A stretch of 64,000 bases of DNA. Origin: Primula veris. Lineage: Eukaryota > Streptophyta > Magnoliopsida > Ericales > Primulaceae. The translations under genes and the position numbers were made by a program. Below, piece after piece: positions 37,046 through 48,260 of this stretch. The notes beneath the pieces were generated by a model, which worked only from the letters and a program-made list of their open reading frames with translations, was not told the origin of the DNA and made no database searches. The first letter of the stretch is position 1. Every line of letters begins with the position of its first letter. Location: the NCBI GenBank assembly GCA_963682055.1, contig OY821740.1, positions 5,147,314 through 5,211,313 of the forward strand, read 5' to 3'.

Positions 37046-40000
37046 TTACTTATATCGAATGGCCCGGTAGCTTGCTTTCAAAAAGTTAATGAAATCATGT
37101 TTGTTTTGACTGTGTCGAACATTTTCGACTACGATAATCCTACTATATGAATAGAAGCAAATCGACGCAATAGTTGGCCCAAGCCAAAATATCCAATGTC
37201 GATCCCATAATAATCCACCTCTAACAATAGCGGGACCGAAGCATGTAGCTGGATTCACTCCAACTCCAGAATAGCCCGCACCCGCAGTAACACTTCTTGA
37301 GACAAATCCATTGAACCCAACCCCTATTCCAATACCAAAACAATAGATAAACCGACTAAACATATCCGCCTTTTTCGCATCAAAAGCCATCCATCTTGAA
37401 ATAAAGAGGAACACAAACGAACATATGACCTCAAGGTACAAGGCTCTGCTTGTATTAAGCCCGATAGTGGTGGGCCCATCCGGACCCAAGGTGACTGTAG
37501 AAATAGTACAACCGCCCAACGAAAAGTCACGTTCTGTAACTTCATCTACAACTGCCTTCAATGCCAGGGCACCTAGAATGCCGCCTGCGCACTGAGCCAA
37601 AATGTAAATCATAGCCCGGCAAAGAGGAATGCGACCCATAAGCCCGAAAGACATGCTCACTATAGGATTAATATGCCCACCAGTCACGGGAATAGTGGCA
37701 AGAACTAAAAAAGCGACGACGACGGGAACAAGGGTTGCAGGGATAAGAATTCGTGCTTCTGTCTCGACCTTGGATGCAGAGATAGTTATGGCATCAGTCA
37801 TAAAGGTTAATGTTGCTGTACCCAAAAGCTCTGCCAATGACGATCTCCATGCCTAACAGTTCATCAACTCTTAAAACATGAAAACTTATTCCCAAATTTA
37901 AGTGTAAGTTGTCTAAATTGGAAAAATAAGGAGACAATAGTAACATACGGAGTATAAATTATAAAGTGTCAAAAAAGCTAACTTCATTACTTCATCAACT
38001 CTTAAAACATGAAAACTCATTCCCAAATTTAAGTATAAGTTCTCTAACTTGGAAAAATAAGGAGACAATAGTAACATATAAAGTGTCAAAAAAGCTAACT
38101 TCATTACTTCATCGACTCTTAAAACATGAAACCTTATTCCCAAATTTAAGCGTAAGTTCTCTAACTTGGAAAAAAAAGGAGACAATAGTAATTGTAACAA
38201 ATAAAGTGTCAAAAAAGTAAGTAATTGCCCTGAACAAGTGATAGAAATAGCTAGGCGATCTGCCGATCTTATGTTTGTATTCATTTAGAATATCTCGTCA
38301 GAAAATAATGGTTCATCCACTTCTTTATCCATTCCTTAGAAGTAATTAAACTATACCAATTGGCTACTACAAAATGAGTAATCTAAATGGTTTCTCAAAA
38401 AAAGAATTAACTTAATTACTGTTATGGACGGAGGCTGAAATGATGAAAATTGCATTTATAAGAAAACAATCAGAGTTAATAAGTTGCTTAGGGGAAAGAA
38501 AGAAAGTTTATAAGCATAAAAGCAAAAGAAGAAACTTTATTCGGAACTCTTATATTTTTTCGGATTTACTTAGTAAGGCTATATATTATGTGTAGTACAT
38601 GTTTCATGTGTTAGGTTTTGTATAATCACGAGTTCCTTTCGGATATTTCATAAAATTGGAACGCTCGAAGAACATTGTCGTAGCCCCTATACAAAGGATA
38701 ACTTGCACAATTTGAGAAAATGGTCCAAAATGGAAGTAGTACTAACCTTGGCAGAAAAGACTTCTTCTACACCCAGTCTTTCACTCAAACTAATTTCATC
38801 CTTTTCTTCTTTTTCCTCCTCATTGCTATCCCATAGATCTGGGATTTCACTGGCAAAAAAAAAAACACCATTTCTTATAATTGGAAAAGTTGAGTATGCT
38901 TTCATATCTAGTTTTGCATTGTAATGGCATTCAATAGAAAAACCAAACCATGTTGTCAAGTTTGGTCAAGTTGACATTTTGATCCTTGTGAACAATTTGT
39001 TTATCTTTGTTGGACTATATGCTGTTGTTCAGAGTTCAGACTAAATTAAACTGTTCATAATTTCGACTAATGATAAAAGAAATCTCATTTTTCAAATGAT
39101 CACCAAGAAGATCTGGTATAGGATTAGTACTAATTAAGCTCAGTTGTTTCTTTAGGATGAGTTGTCCTAATCTGAAATTGACTAGTACGACTTATTTCAA
39201 TTTTCAAGCTATATGCAATTTCGAGAAAGTCCGCATATATTTTGACCAATTCAAGGTGAAAAATGGGGTTGCTCCCTCAGCAAGTTTATCAAAAGAACAT
39301 GTAAAGCAACAAAAGCTTTCACCAAGGTTAAGATGAGATGTCAGTTTATGCGCCGTGCAAGCTTGCATTTTACCTAGAGCCTAATTTTCAGTCTTTTCTA
39401 GCCTTTTTTTATGGTGCTAATTAATAGTATGCGTGTTCTTGGTGCATGTTAGGAATCTGCTTCCTTCTTTTTTTTTCGTGAGCTATGAAGATTTTGATTG
39501 TTTTTTTCCCTTCAAAATTCTCTTTGATCTGGGATTCTGGGATTCTGGGATTCTGGGCTTCTATATCTGTTGTCTCAATATTTTTTTTGTTTTACACGAT
39601 TAATCTCCCCTACTATGCTCTTTTTCAGTTTTTCAGCAGTACTTTGCTTGATTATAGGATGGATCCTGCAGAATCATTGCCCAATTGGAAAGAAAAAAAT
39701 TGTTTGTGCCCTAACCAAAATTGGTGATGGTGCAACTCCAAGAGTCCATTGCAATTGATTCTTATCCAATATTTTCTATTACCACTATAAAAAAACCTCT
39801 TGACGATTATATTTGGATAAAATAATCAATGGAGGCGAATTCTTGGCAAAGATAAATTATGAGCGGTATCCAAAAATTCATTTTAGGTTGGAAAAACTTA
39901 ATTATAAATTGTTTTGTAAGTTTGAGGAAGTTAAAATGGTGTGATTAGCCCTAAATGAAGGCATGAAAAGTGATGCTCCTGACTGGGTAGGAAAGAGTCA

Positions 40001-40362
40001 AATACAAACTTTAAAATAAAATAAAGTGTAAGAAGGAAGAGAGAGGAAAAAAAGGAACCATATAAATTATTAATTAAAAAAAATTAACAAGAAAATACTC
40101 ACTAATCTGGTGGTGTACTGGGTACCGGAACAATTTTCTGGTTGTGAGCATGATGACGTGTTTCAGAGTTTCCGTAGTGGCTATGATGATGCGTCTCGAC
40201 AATTCCGTGGTGGCTGTGGTGGCGACGATGCGCTTTGGCTACTCCGTAGTGGCCATGATTAAACGCTTCGATTATTATATTTTGACCGTTATGAAACGCT
40301 TCCACAATTCGGTTCCGGCCATGTTGGTTTTCGACATCTACAACAACAGATCCCATCTCCAT
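37046..40362 (-). CDS. XIP: XIP aquaporin B with His-rich N-terminus (3 exons)
   Basis: Exons on the minus strand: 40362-40103, 38849-38747 and 37852-37046; donors GTGAGT and GTTAGT, acceptors AG; 389 residues. Exon 1 encodes 86 residues with 16 His in an 11-residue repeat (FHNGQNIIIEAF, NHGHYGVAKAH, HHGIVETHHHSHYG). Exon 2 is acidic (EEEKEEKDE) and ends SERLGVEEVFSAK. Exon 3 starts AWRSS; the Leu that follows is TTG where A and C have ATG, so exon 3 cannot serve as an independent ATG-started gene. Channel motifs: GGHINPIVS (Asn about 183), SLGGCT, GVNPATCFGPA (Asn about 321; Thr 324 codon ACA at 37244-37246), LWDRHWIFWLGP. No disruption is seen. A tandem repeat fills the 3' part of intron 2. 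Confidence 0.9.
37862..38230. repeat. 117-131 bp tandem repeat in intron 2 of XIP B
   Basis: The phrase CATC(A/G)ACTCTTAAAACATGAA starts at 37862, 37993 and 38110. The array abuts the exon 3 acceptor (37853-37854). The pre-acceptor sequence GTTTTAAGAGTTGATGAA, a possible branch-point region, is therefore present three times. Confidence 0.85.
39528..39560. repeat. 9-bp microsatellite (GGGATTCTG)3 in intron 1 of XIP B
   Basis: Three consecutive GGGATTCTG units followed by a partial one. Confidence 0.8.
40103..40362 (-). repeat. His-rich coding minisatellite, gene B (about 6 units)
   Basis: 33-nt units encoding His-Gly-His and Ile/Val-Glu-Ala/Thr patterns, about six copies, two with extra His codons. 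The antisense frame is Met-rich because CAT reads ATG on the other strand; it is not a gene. Confidence 0.88.
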
Positions 40363-40592
40363 CTCTAGGTGGTTATAGGAAATGCTTTATTTCCCATCTA
40401 TTAGGCAACAAAAAGGTTTTTTAATTTTTTTTTTAAAATCTAGATGATTTGCTCAAACTCTTAGTTTTTCAGGCAAAAAACATAAAGTTTTGAAAAACCT
40501 GGACACCACAAAATGGATCACTCAACTTAGAAACTAATTAAGGAAGTGAGCTTAACTCACCAAGAGTTTCCAAAGAATTAGTTGAAGGGTCT

Positions 40593-40631
40593 TGGAGCTT
40601 ACATATATAAACACCGTAAAGTTGGCACAAG
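40593..40631 (-). promoter_or_regulatory. conserved XIP core promoter, gene B
   Basis: Minus strand: TTGTGCCAACTTTACGGTGT, then TTATATATGTAAGCTCCAAG. TATATA lies about 240 nt upstream of the ATG. Confidence 0.72.
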
Positions 40632-41006
40632 CGATAGACCAGCTCCAAGCAAATGTTTAATTGGCTATTATTAGACATTTGTTCTTTAATAATTGATTGG
40701 GGAAACTCACGTTTTATGTATTTAACATAGGAAAATAAAAATGTGGTGAAAAATCTCACAATACCAGCAAAAGCTATTATTAGACGGTGCTTTTATTAAA
40801 TACTCCTATCTTTTTGTTAAAATCATATTTTGTTATAATTGATGCTGCATGCAATTATGCATGTATACTCGACGTTGGTTCTGGTCGGTATTTTTTGTTT
40901 TCCATCTACAGAATGTTTAATTAAGCAAGATGGATATCAACCTATTAAAGTATGAGAATTCCATATAGATTGCTAGTTACATTGTTGCGAAGGTTCAAAG
41001 GTGAAC

Positions 41007-41008
<2 letters not shown>

Positions 41009-41060
<52 letters not shown>
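41009..41060. repeat. (AT)n microsatellite
   Basis: About 26 AT units without interruption. The duplicate at 62.9 kb has an A-run and unique sequence instead. Confidence 0.95.
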
Positions 41061-41063
<3 letters not shown>

Positions 41064-41411
41064 GACAAATAATTAATTAATGTTATATAGATAAACAAAT
41101 ACAATAAAATCATGAGGTTCACGGTTGGTTAACCTTACTCTGCAATATATTTTGTTAGATGGATCATGGTTAACAGAGTTTGAGGTGATGGTGTACTTTT
41201 CTTGAAAAGACTAGTTTAGACATGATACAAATTAGATTATATGTTTTATTTATTAACAAGTTGCGATATTGGTAAATGTTTATAGGTCCGAACATCATGT
41301 TGTCTTGGGTCCTTATGTATTTCATTGTATATCTGGGTTAGGAACCAATTTCATATATGATATGTTTTCATTGCTGATTAAAAAAAATAGATACACAAAA
41401 ATATATTAGTA

Positions 41412-41596
41412 TTCTCTCCGTTCCAAAATATGTGCAATTTTAACCGATAAATAACTCATATTTAAGTTGTCGAAATCGATTTTTTTAAACTATATGAAAT
41501 TTTTTAAAAATTTTACATTTCAACAATTTAATCACGAGATATTTACCGGTTAAAGTTTTACATAGATAAATAGAGTATCAATATTTTGGGACAAAG
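41412..41596. mobile_element. Stowaway-like MITE with TA target duplication
   Basis: Left end TTCTCTCCGTTCCAAAATAT and right end ATATTTTGGGACAAAG are inverted relatives (CTCCGTYCCAAAATA type). TA lies on both sides. The duplicate at about 63330 is an empty site (TTAGTAATAAGG), which proves the insertion boundaries. Confidence 0.85.
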
Positions 41597-42089
41597 TAAG
41601 CAACAAGCAAGCCTAAAAAGATGGTGATTTTTGAGGTTTTAGCTTCAAACTTCGTGAATAAACAATATTTCAATTTTCAAGCACAATCATGTATAAATCT
41701 AATAATTGATATTTTTTTGAAACATGAGATATGCATTAATTAAAATATCGATTGTGCCTTGGAAGAAGTCGCTTGCGAATATATAGACATGCACGTGGGG
41801 GACTAGCTAGTATAACCAAAATCCCTCCGATCAATGCTTGTTAATTTCACCGACGGTGGGCAAAGGCAAACAAAAGGAAAATAAGCAATTAAATAATTGT
41901 AATCTTACCATTTAAATTAACAGCAGCCCAAATTTATTTAACTACTTAACTAGTACACGGTAGCAATCATCAAATCAAATTATATAAATTTAATTTCATT
42001 TATCACTATGGTTCTTCAAAACTAGCCTAAAAAATTGTACAGAATTTATTACATCATGTACATATATATTTCAATATTTCATTACACTC

Positions 42090-44161
42090 TTACTTATGCC
42101 TAATAGTCCGGTAACATGCTTTCAAAAAGTTAAAAAAATCATGTTTGTTTTCCTTGTGCTGAACACTTTCCACAACAATAATCCTACTGTATGAGTAGAA
42201 GCAAATCGAGGCAATAGCTGGCCCGACCCAAAATATCCAATGTCGATCCCACAATTGTCCACCTCTAACAACGGCAGGTCCGAAGCATGTTGCTGGGTTC
42301 ACTCCAACTCCATTGTAACCACTAGAACCGGTAACACTCCTTGAGACAAACCCATTGAACCCAACGCCTATCCCGATCCCAAAACAATAGATAAGCCGAC
42401 TAAGCATATCCGCCTTTTTCGCATCAAAAGCCATCCATCTTGAAATAAAGAGGAACACAAACGAGCATATGACCTCGAGGTAGAAGGCTCTGCTTGTAGT
42501 AAGCCCATTAGTGATGGGCCCATCCGGACCCATTGTAATTGTCGCAACAGTACAACCACCGAGGGAGAAGGTTCGTTCAGTCTCTCCGTCCACCACAGCT
42601 TTCAGTGCCAGGGCACCTAGGATGCCACCGGTACTTTGGGCCAAAATGTAAATGAAAGCTCGAACAAGGGGAATGCGACCCATTAGCCCGAAAGACATGC
42701 TTACTATTGGATTAATATGCCCACCAGTTACGGGGATAGTAGCTAGAACTAGAAAAGCAACGACGACGGGTATTAGGGTTGCGGGGATTAACATTCGTGC
42801 TTCTGTCTCGACCTTAGATGAAGAAATAGTTATTGCGTCCGTCATGAAGGCTAAGGCTGCTGTACCCAAGAACTCCGCCATCGATGATCTCCATACCTGG
42901 TAAAAAAAATCACATTTGAAATGAGAAAAGTAACAAATGAATTTAGAAACATTACTGTAATTTTTATTTTATTTTTGACAAGTGATCTCATGCTTTGTGC
43001 CTTTATAGTATTCTCAAAGTTACAGATCCTAACATGAAGAACGAAAAGATGGGGTGCACATTTATATATGTATGATGTTGTATGCATATAGTTTACATTT
43101 TACAATGGTATTAGATTTAATGTGACATGATATGTAAAGAATAAAAATGGCACCCACCTTGCCAGAAAAAATCTCTTGTACACCCAATCTTTCACCAAAG
43201 CTTATAAATTCCTCCTTTTCCTTCTTTTCCTCTTCCTCTTCATTTTCCTCCTCTTGGCTAGAATCCAGGTCTGGAATTTCACTGTTCCAAAAAAATAAAG
43301 CGATCATTACCATCTGCTGATTTAGAAGAACTGCTTATGCCCAGAGAAGATTGTAACATAAAATTGTATTTGAACTAAATAAAAAATAAACTGAAATTGT
43401 GGATCAAACAATTAAAACTTGGTCAAGTCCTATATTTTATCTTTCATATAAACAGTCTTGGTTATCTATTCTTGGTAGTTGGTATGAATGCTAGTCTCCC
43501 GCCTAAGTATTGTGAAACCGGAAAAGTTTTATAAGGAATAGTACTTATCGTCTTGTTCATATACAAATATAACAAAAAACTGGCCTGGCTTCTATAAAAA
43601 AAAATTGGCATTTTTTCTTAATCAGAAAACTAAAAAAGAAAATTTCAGTTTTTCAAACTGGCCAACCAAATCTGTAGCTTAAAACCAGAAGCAAACAAGT
43701 TGTACTTAAAAGTTGCTACCAAGTAAGATATAAAGGTTTGATAAGCTTCTTTTGGATAACTTTTCCGCTTTCAAGGAGTAAGTTCGACAATCAGTAGTCT
43801 TAGAAACAAATCTACAATATAATATTGAAAAAAAACAAACAACTACAAGAGTGAACAAAAATACTCACAATTCGGGTGGTGTGACCGCTACTGGGACGAT
43901 TTTATGGCTCTTACGGCCATGATGATGGGTTATTTCATGGTTTCTGTGGTGGCCAGGATGGTGAGTTTCATTGATTCTTTGGTGGCCATGATGATGCGTA
44001 TCAACAAGTCCGTGATGACCTCGATGATGTGCTTCCGCAATTCCATGGTGACCGTGATTAAACACGTCAACGATCATGTTTTGGCCATTATGAAGCGCTT
44101 CAATAATTCGGTTGTGACCATGATGGTTGTCAATATTTATAGCAACAGACTCCATCTCCAT
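42090..44161 (-). CDS. XIP: XIP aquaporin C with long His-rich N-terminus (3 exons)
   Basis: Exons on the minus strand: 44161-43869, 43281-43158 and 42896-42090; donors GTGAGT and GTGGGT, AG acceptors; lengths 293, 124 and 807 nt keep frame, giving 407 residues. Exon 1 encodes 24 His in 97 residues in an 11-residue repeat (NHGHHGIAEAH, HRGHHGLVDTH, HHGHQRINETH). Exon 2 has a run of about 20 mostly Glu/Lys residues, then GERLGVQEIFSGK. Exon 3 from VWRSS holds six predicted helices, GGHINPIVS (Asn about 201), SLGGCT, GVNPATCFGPA (Asn about 339; Thr 342 codon at 42288-42290) and LWDRHWIFWVGP. The long tail is predicted cytosolic because MIP N-termini are. No disruption is seen. Confidence 0.92.
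43869..44161 (-). repeat. His-rich coding minisatellite, gene C (about 7 units)
   Basis: 33-nt units, about seven copies, the longest of the cluster. Early units resemble gene A (NHHGHNRIIEAL); later units are richer in His (HHPGHHRNHEITHHH). Confidence 0.9.
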
Positions 44162-44433
44162 GATCTCTAGTTGGTTACAAATAAACTGTTTTCTTTTAGT
44201 ATATTTTAGGTAGAAAAAGGATACTTCTTCAAATGCAGAAAGATCTTAGCTAGCTAGATGAAGCGATTAAACTTCAAGTTTTATAGCCACAAAAAAAAGG
44301 ATTTTTTAGTTCGTGGAAACTGGGATATCACTCAACTTTGTAAACTAAAAAGGTAAGTAAACTCAATTCACAAGGAGTTTCCAAACAAGTCCAAAGGAAG
44401 TTCCTTGTAATGTTTGATGATACTGGAGGACCA

Positions 44434-44472
44434 TTGGAGCTTACATTTATAGACACCTTAAAGTTGGCACAT
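44434..44472 (-). promoter_or_regulatory. conserved XIP core promoter, gene C
   Basis: Minus strand: ATGTGCCAACTTTAAGGTGT, then CTATAAATGTAAGCTCCAAT. A clear TATAAA box about 285 nt before the ATG. Confidence 0.75.
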
Positions 44473-44479
44473 GCGTGGA

Positions 44480-45395
44480 AATAGCTAGCTACAAGCAATC
44501 TTTGACTATTATAAGAAATTAAGAATGAATGTCTCTTTATTGACTAGCATTTTTTATTTTATCTTATTCATTTATTTATATTTGATGTTAGTTATACTCG
44601 GTGTTGGGTCTGGTCCGCACTGGCAGGCGGTGATCTGTGAGTTACTCAAATCGAATTTTCATTTTATTTAGAAATGTGTTGATTAGAGTCATTTAGACAA
44701 TAGTCCCACTAGTTACAACTTGTAAAAGATCTAGTACTATTAGATTGCAACATTGAATATGTAATGTAAAATTTAGTTCTAGGTGAACCAAATGTAAGTT
44801 TATAATATTGTAAGAGCTAGAGTAAAATAATCATAAACTAATTCAGTACAGAAAGTGAACCCAAAACAAGAAAAAAGGAGGTATATAATTACATTTCTGA
44901 AAATTTAGTCATAATCCGCGTACGTCGTGAGGCATATGGTGGGCCAAAATTTGTGAACAAATAGAAATACAGTATATGTATATGTTATGTCGTCATACTT
45001 ATTTCCGTAACAAACTTGCTACTGTATATAGTTATAAGGTATAGACGTATTGTTAATTGTTATATACTGTATAAATATCTTACAGAGTAAGGGTTGATCA
45101 ACCGTGTTGGCTGCCGATGGATATTGTTAATACATACAAAATATATATTTTTGGAAGGCAGGTATAGATGCTTTACTAATCCTTTATATACAAGTTATAA
45201 TTTATTTACGTACTAATCCTTTATATTAGTTTAATTTTTTTTTATTTTTTTTTTAAGAAAACGAATACATAACGTGCAAACTGAATTACATCAGACTAGA
45301 CTCATCTACTACTATAAAAGGAGAAAAAAGAGGTTAAACAAAATATTTAATCTTCAACTCTAAAAGAGCAAAATTTGCGTCCATTTAAAACAATA
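44480..45395. other. upstream region of XIP C, no gene
   Basis: 44598-44660 (GGTCCGCACTGGCAGGCGGT) has a relative at about 62103-62155. Otherwise AT-rich and unremarkable. Confidence 0.4.
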
Positions 45396-45469
45396 TTTTC
45401 TCCTTATATCTCCCCACCTTTTATCACTACTTATAACACCTGATCAAAGTGATCAAAAGAGCGATAAAA

Positions 45470-46213
45470 TAACTAACAAAATTTGCTCAAAAGAGATACA
45501 GTATAAGACCTTGCTTAGCAACATTGCCATATTTACTAGTTTAGAACTTGTCCATATTTATAGAGAGAAGAATAGTGTAGCTCACAACCTAGCTAAAATA
45601 GGCTCTAATGGAATAACTTCTACTTATTATGTGAGTTTTGATCTTCCTAATAGCACTCTAACTAATCATTTAATGGATTTATCATAAAGACCTAATTTCA
45701 TATTTATGAAATAATTTTTGCATTATCTTTAATTTTCCATTTTTTGTATATGAAATTTTCATATCTTATTTCTAATAATGTTTGTTGAGTTTTCACAGGC
45801 TGGTTTTTACTCCTTTGCTGCTTATTTTATGACTATCTTCTAACAGCTTATCCGATTATCTTATACTCTTTTTTTTGGTTTCTCACATGTTTTCCTTTTC
45901 CAAATGACGAATCCGGATACAAAGGGTGTTGTACGAGTTACAAATTTGAACTGGTTTGTAAACCTTACTATGTTTATCAGTATCCATGAAGATCTATGTT
46001 TTGAGCCAGTTGAAGATTTGGGGACTATTAATGCATGTTTAGCTAGCATGCTTCTATGCTAATCTGGAGTTCAATTTGTCTAACTGAGTTTTCAGTTGTT
46101 GTTACTTTTGGTTTAGAAAATGTATTTTTGTAATCAAGGTTTGTTATGTTTTGTAATCTGGGTTAGGTCCTAACTGTTATTAATGTAAGTTTGTGTGTTT
46201 GATAAAAAAAAAA
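45470..46213 (+). mobile_element. 3' end of a LINE-like retroelement
   Basis: A frame without its own start encodes IFTSLELVHIYREKNSVAHN (about 45527-45588) and continues LAKIG to a stop at 45685-45687. The pattern H-x-x-RE-x-N-x-x-AH-x-LA-K is that of the RNase H domain ending plant LINE and related proteins. About 520 nt of 3' UTR follow, ending in GATAAAAAAAAAA at 46203-46213, as expected for a poly(A)-terminated copy. It is 5'-truncated; no TSD was confirmed. Confidence 0.55.
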
Positions 46214-47560
46214 CCTTTATATTGAGCGTGGTAGATATTGATCTGTACAGGAAATACGACTTAAGTATATGAGTTTACATCATTACTATTTTGGAACAAA
46301 TTTTTAGTTTGCCTCACGTACTTAAAAACAATAATTCGACTTCCGATCTCTTTTTTTATACAGACAATTATGCTAATGTCTATATGTTGAGTTCAATTTG
46401 AAGAATAACCTTCCTTAGTTTCATACTCCATACTTACAGAAAAAAGAAATGAAAGGAAGGAAAAAACATATATAGAGTTCCTTTGTTACATTTATAATTT
46501 ACTACTTTTTTTCTTGATTATCTACTTAAAACCTTATTAAAGAAAATTGCACTGTCACGCTTAGCTCTTTATAGAACTCGAACTCTGATCGCGGTAACTT
46601 TATCGAGTGACTTTAGTAATTAATAATAAAATCAGTTATTTCCCCCACATTTAATTTTTCCCCTTATTAATAAATAAAAAAAAATAGGAGTTTCCCCACC
46701 ATTATACAAAAATAAAAATAAAAATGAAATCAGATTTTCTTTTTCTCCAAGCAATAATTAAGTGATCTCAGCACTGATGAAACAACAAGGTTACCATTTT
46801 GATTAATCCTTCGTTAGAATAGTCAATATTATATGATGGTTCTCCAAGGGTTAGACTGACCTCACAATTTAAGAGAAATTTGGACATTAGCCTATGGAGC
46901 ATAAGAAAACTGGAAAAGAGTAGGGTGAGCCATCAAAAACAAGACTGTGACATCTTTGTTTGCAAAATACATATGGCCTTTTTTGCATTTTAGTTTATCT
47001 TTGTTTGTTGTAAGTTTGGGTCGGATTGAGGTTGTGAGAGGGCATATCATAACTCAATTGAGAGTAAATATGTTATTGGCACTTGTTATTTTTAATTATA
47101 ATGAGCATTTCGAGTATATATATATATATAAAAAGAGTAAATATGTTATTGAGCATACAAATTAGTTGGGACTATAATAAAAAAAATTCTTCTGTAGGTG
47201 CAGCAGTAAAACTGACAGATTTAGTTTATCAACAAATACTTCTAGAGTTAAGTAATGTTAGTACTTAGTCATATTTCCTCTGTAACAAAGTGGTAAAAAC
47301 ATGAATTTTATATAGCCTTCAAACCTAATGTCACCTACCATGTTCAAATTTAAAGACCATAAAATAAACTATTATTCGATGTGGACTTGAGTGGTGATAG
47401 CTAGGTCAGAGTCGTTACTCGTTAGATTAAAAAAATAAGGCCTTTACAATTTTCTAAATGCAGAAGGAAATTTTGAAATTTACAGGGTTAATTAATTAAG
47501 AAACATTTGAAAATGATAGCTCAGTGACGTCACAGGCTCTAGATGTTTACAAAAAAAAGT
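46214..47560. other. AT-rich intergenic DNA, no gene seen
   Basis: Frames at 46947-47268 lack any recognisable family. A short (TA)n run lies at about 47116-47130. Confidence 0.4.
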
Positions 47561-47639
47561 ATTAAATATATTTCGTGTGTGAAAACGTGTTCTATTTTAT
47601 TAGAATCTAAACGAGGATATTCTTTAGTTGGCTGAAGCT

Positions 47640-47846
47640 CCTCATAAAGTCGCGTTACAAAATAATATTTGATTTATTGATAGTTAAAAATTGTCACAAG
47701 GCTGTCACTAATTTAAAAAATTGTTACAGATCTGTCGTAAATTGACTAAACTGTCACAAACCCGTCACAAAAACCGTCGCTAATAAGCTCGTAATAAAAA
47801 ATACTGTCACTAATCCTGTCGCTATTTAATTTTTTTTTTTTTAGTG
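47640..47846 (-). mobile_element. CACTA-type terminus, inverted relative of 787
   Basis: It ends TTTTTTTTAGTG, preceded by TGTCAC/CCGTCGC subterminal words. Its reverse complement matches 787-950 in order and spacing. Confidence 0.65.
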
Positions 47847-48151
47847 TAGCCCATTCGTTGATTGTGCGTGCTTATTCAAAACTAAGAATCGTTTGGTTGA
47901 AGAATCATAAACTATTTTAAAGAAATACAATAAATATAACTGATTCATTCGACAACTAAAAGTCTAAATGTCATTTGAAAATGACTCGGTCCATATGAGA
48001 CCAGGGATTCACGTGTGTAAACATATACAACGTGATAAGAGCGACAGATAATTATCAAGCACGCACTAATAGCTAATCAATAACAACGGCCTACATATTA
48101 TCTCATATTACATACATGACATGATAAATTGGAAACAAAATGATAACCTAT

Positions 48152-48260
48152 CACTACAAAAAAATTTCAAACCGATACGGTCAAATCTGTCATAAATCTG
48201 TCACCAAATGACCATTTATGTCAGTTAAATTGAAATTTGTCGTCATGCCGTCCCTGATTA
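48152..48260 (+). mobile_element. CACTA-type terminus
   Basis: CACTACAAAAAAATTTC followed by CTGTCATAAATCTGTCACC subterminal words. The other end was not found. Confidence 0.5.

Larger units (their letters stand above)
40519..41955. repeat. duplicated XIP intergenic segment, copy 1
   Basis: This DNA, from the gene B 5' region to the 3' flank of gene C, is nearly identical to 62449-63678. Differences are an (AT)n run (41009-41060) and a 185-bp MITE present only here. Confidence 0.88.

Noticed and set aside
37046..37837. Treating the channel exon as a single-exon aquaporin starting inside it
   Set aside because: In gene B the matching codon is TTG, a splice acceptor lies just upstream in all copies, and the in-frame residues (x)WRSS continue the conserved exon 2 end.
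40144..40368. Met-rich frame antisense to the XIP B first exon (similarly 43904-44170 and 53950-54216)
   Set aside because: CAT (His) codons read ATG on the opposite strand. These are shadows of the His-rich exon.
40538..40759. 73-codon frame repeated at 62467-62688 as a conserved small gene
   Set aside because: Both copies lie in a recent segmental duplication over the XIP promoter and 5' UTR, antisense-independent of any family. Similarity reflects the duplication, not coding constraint.
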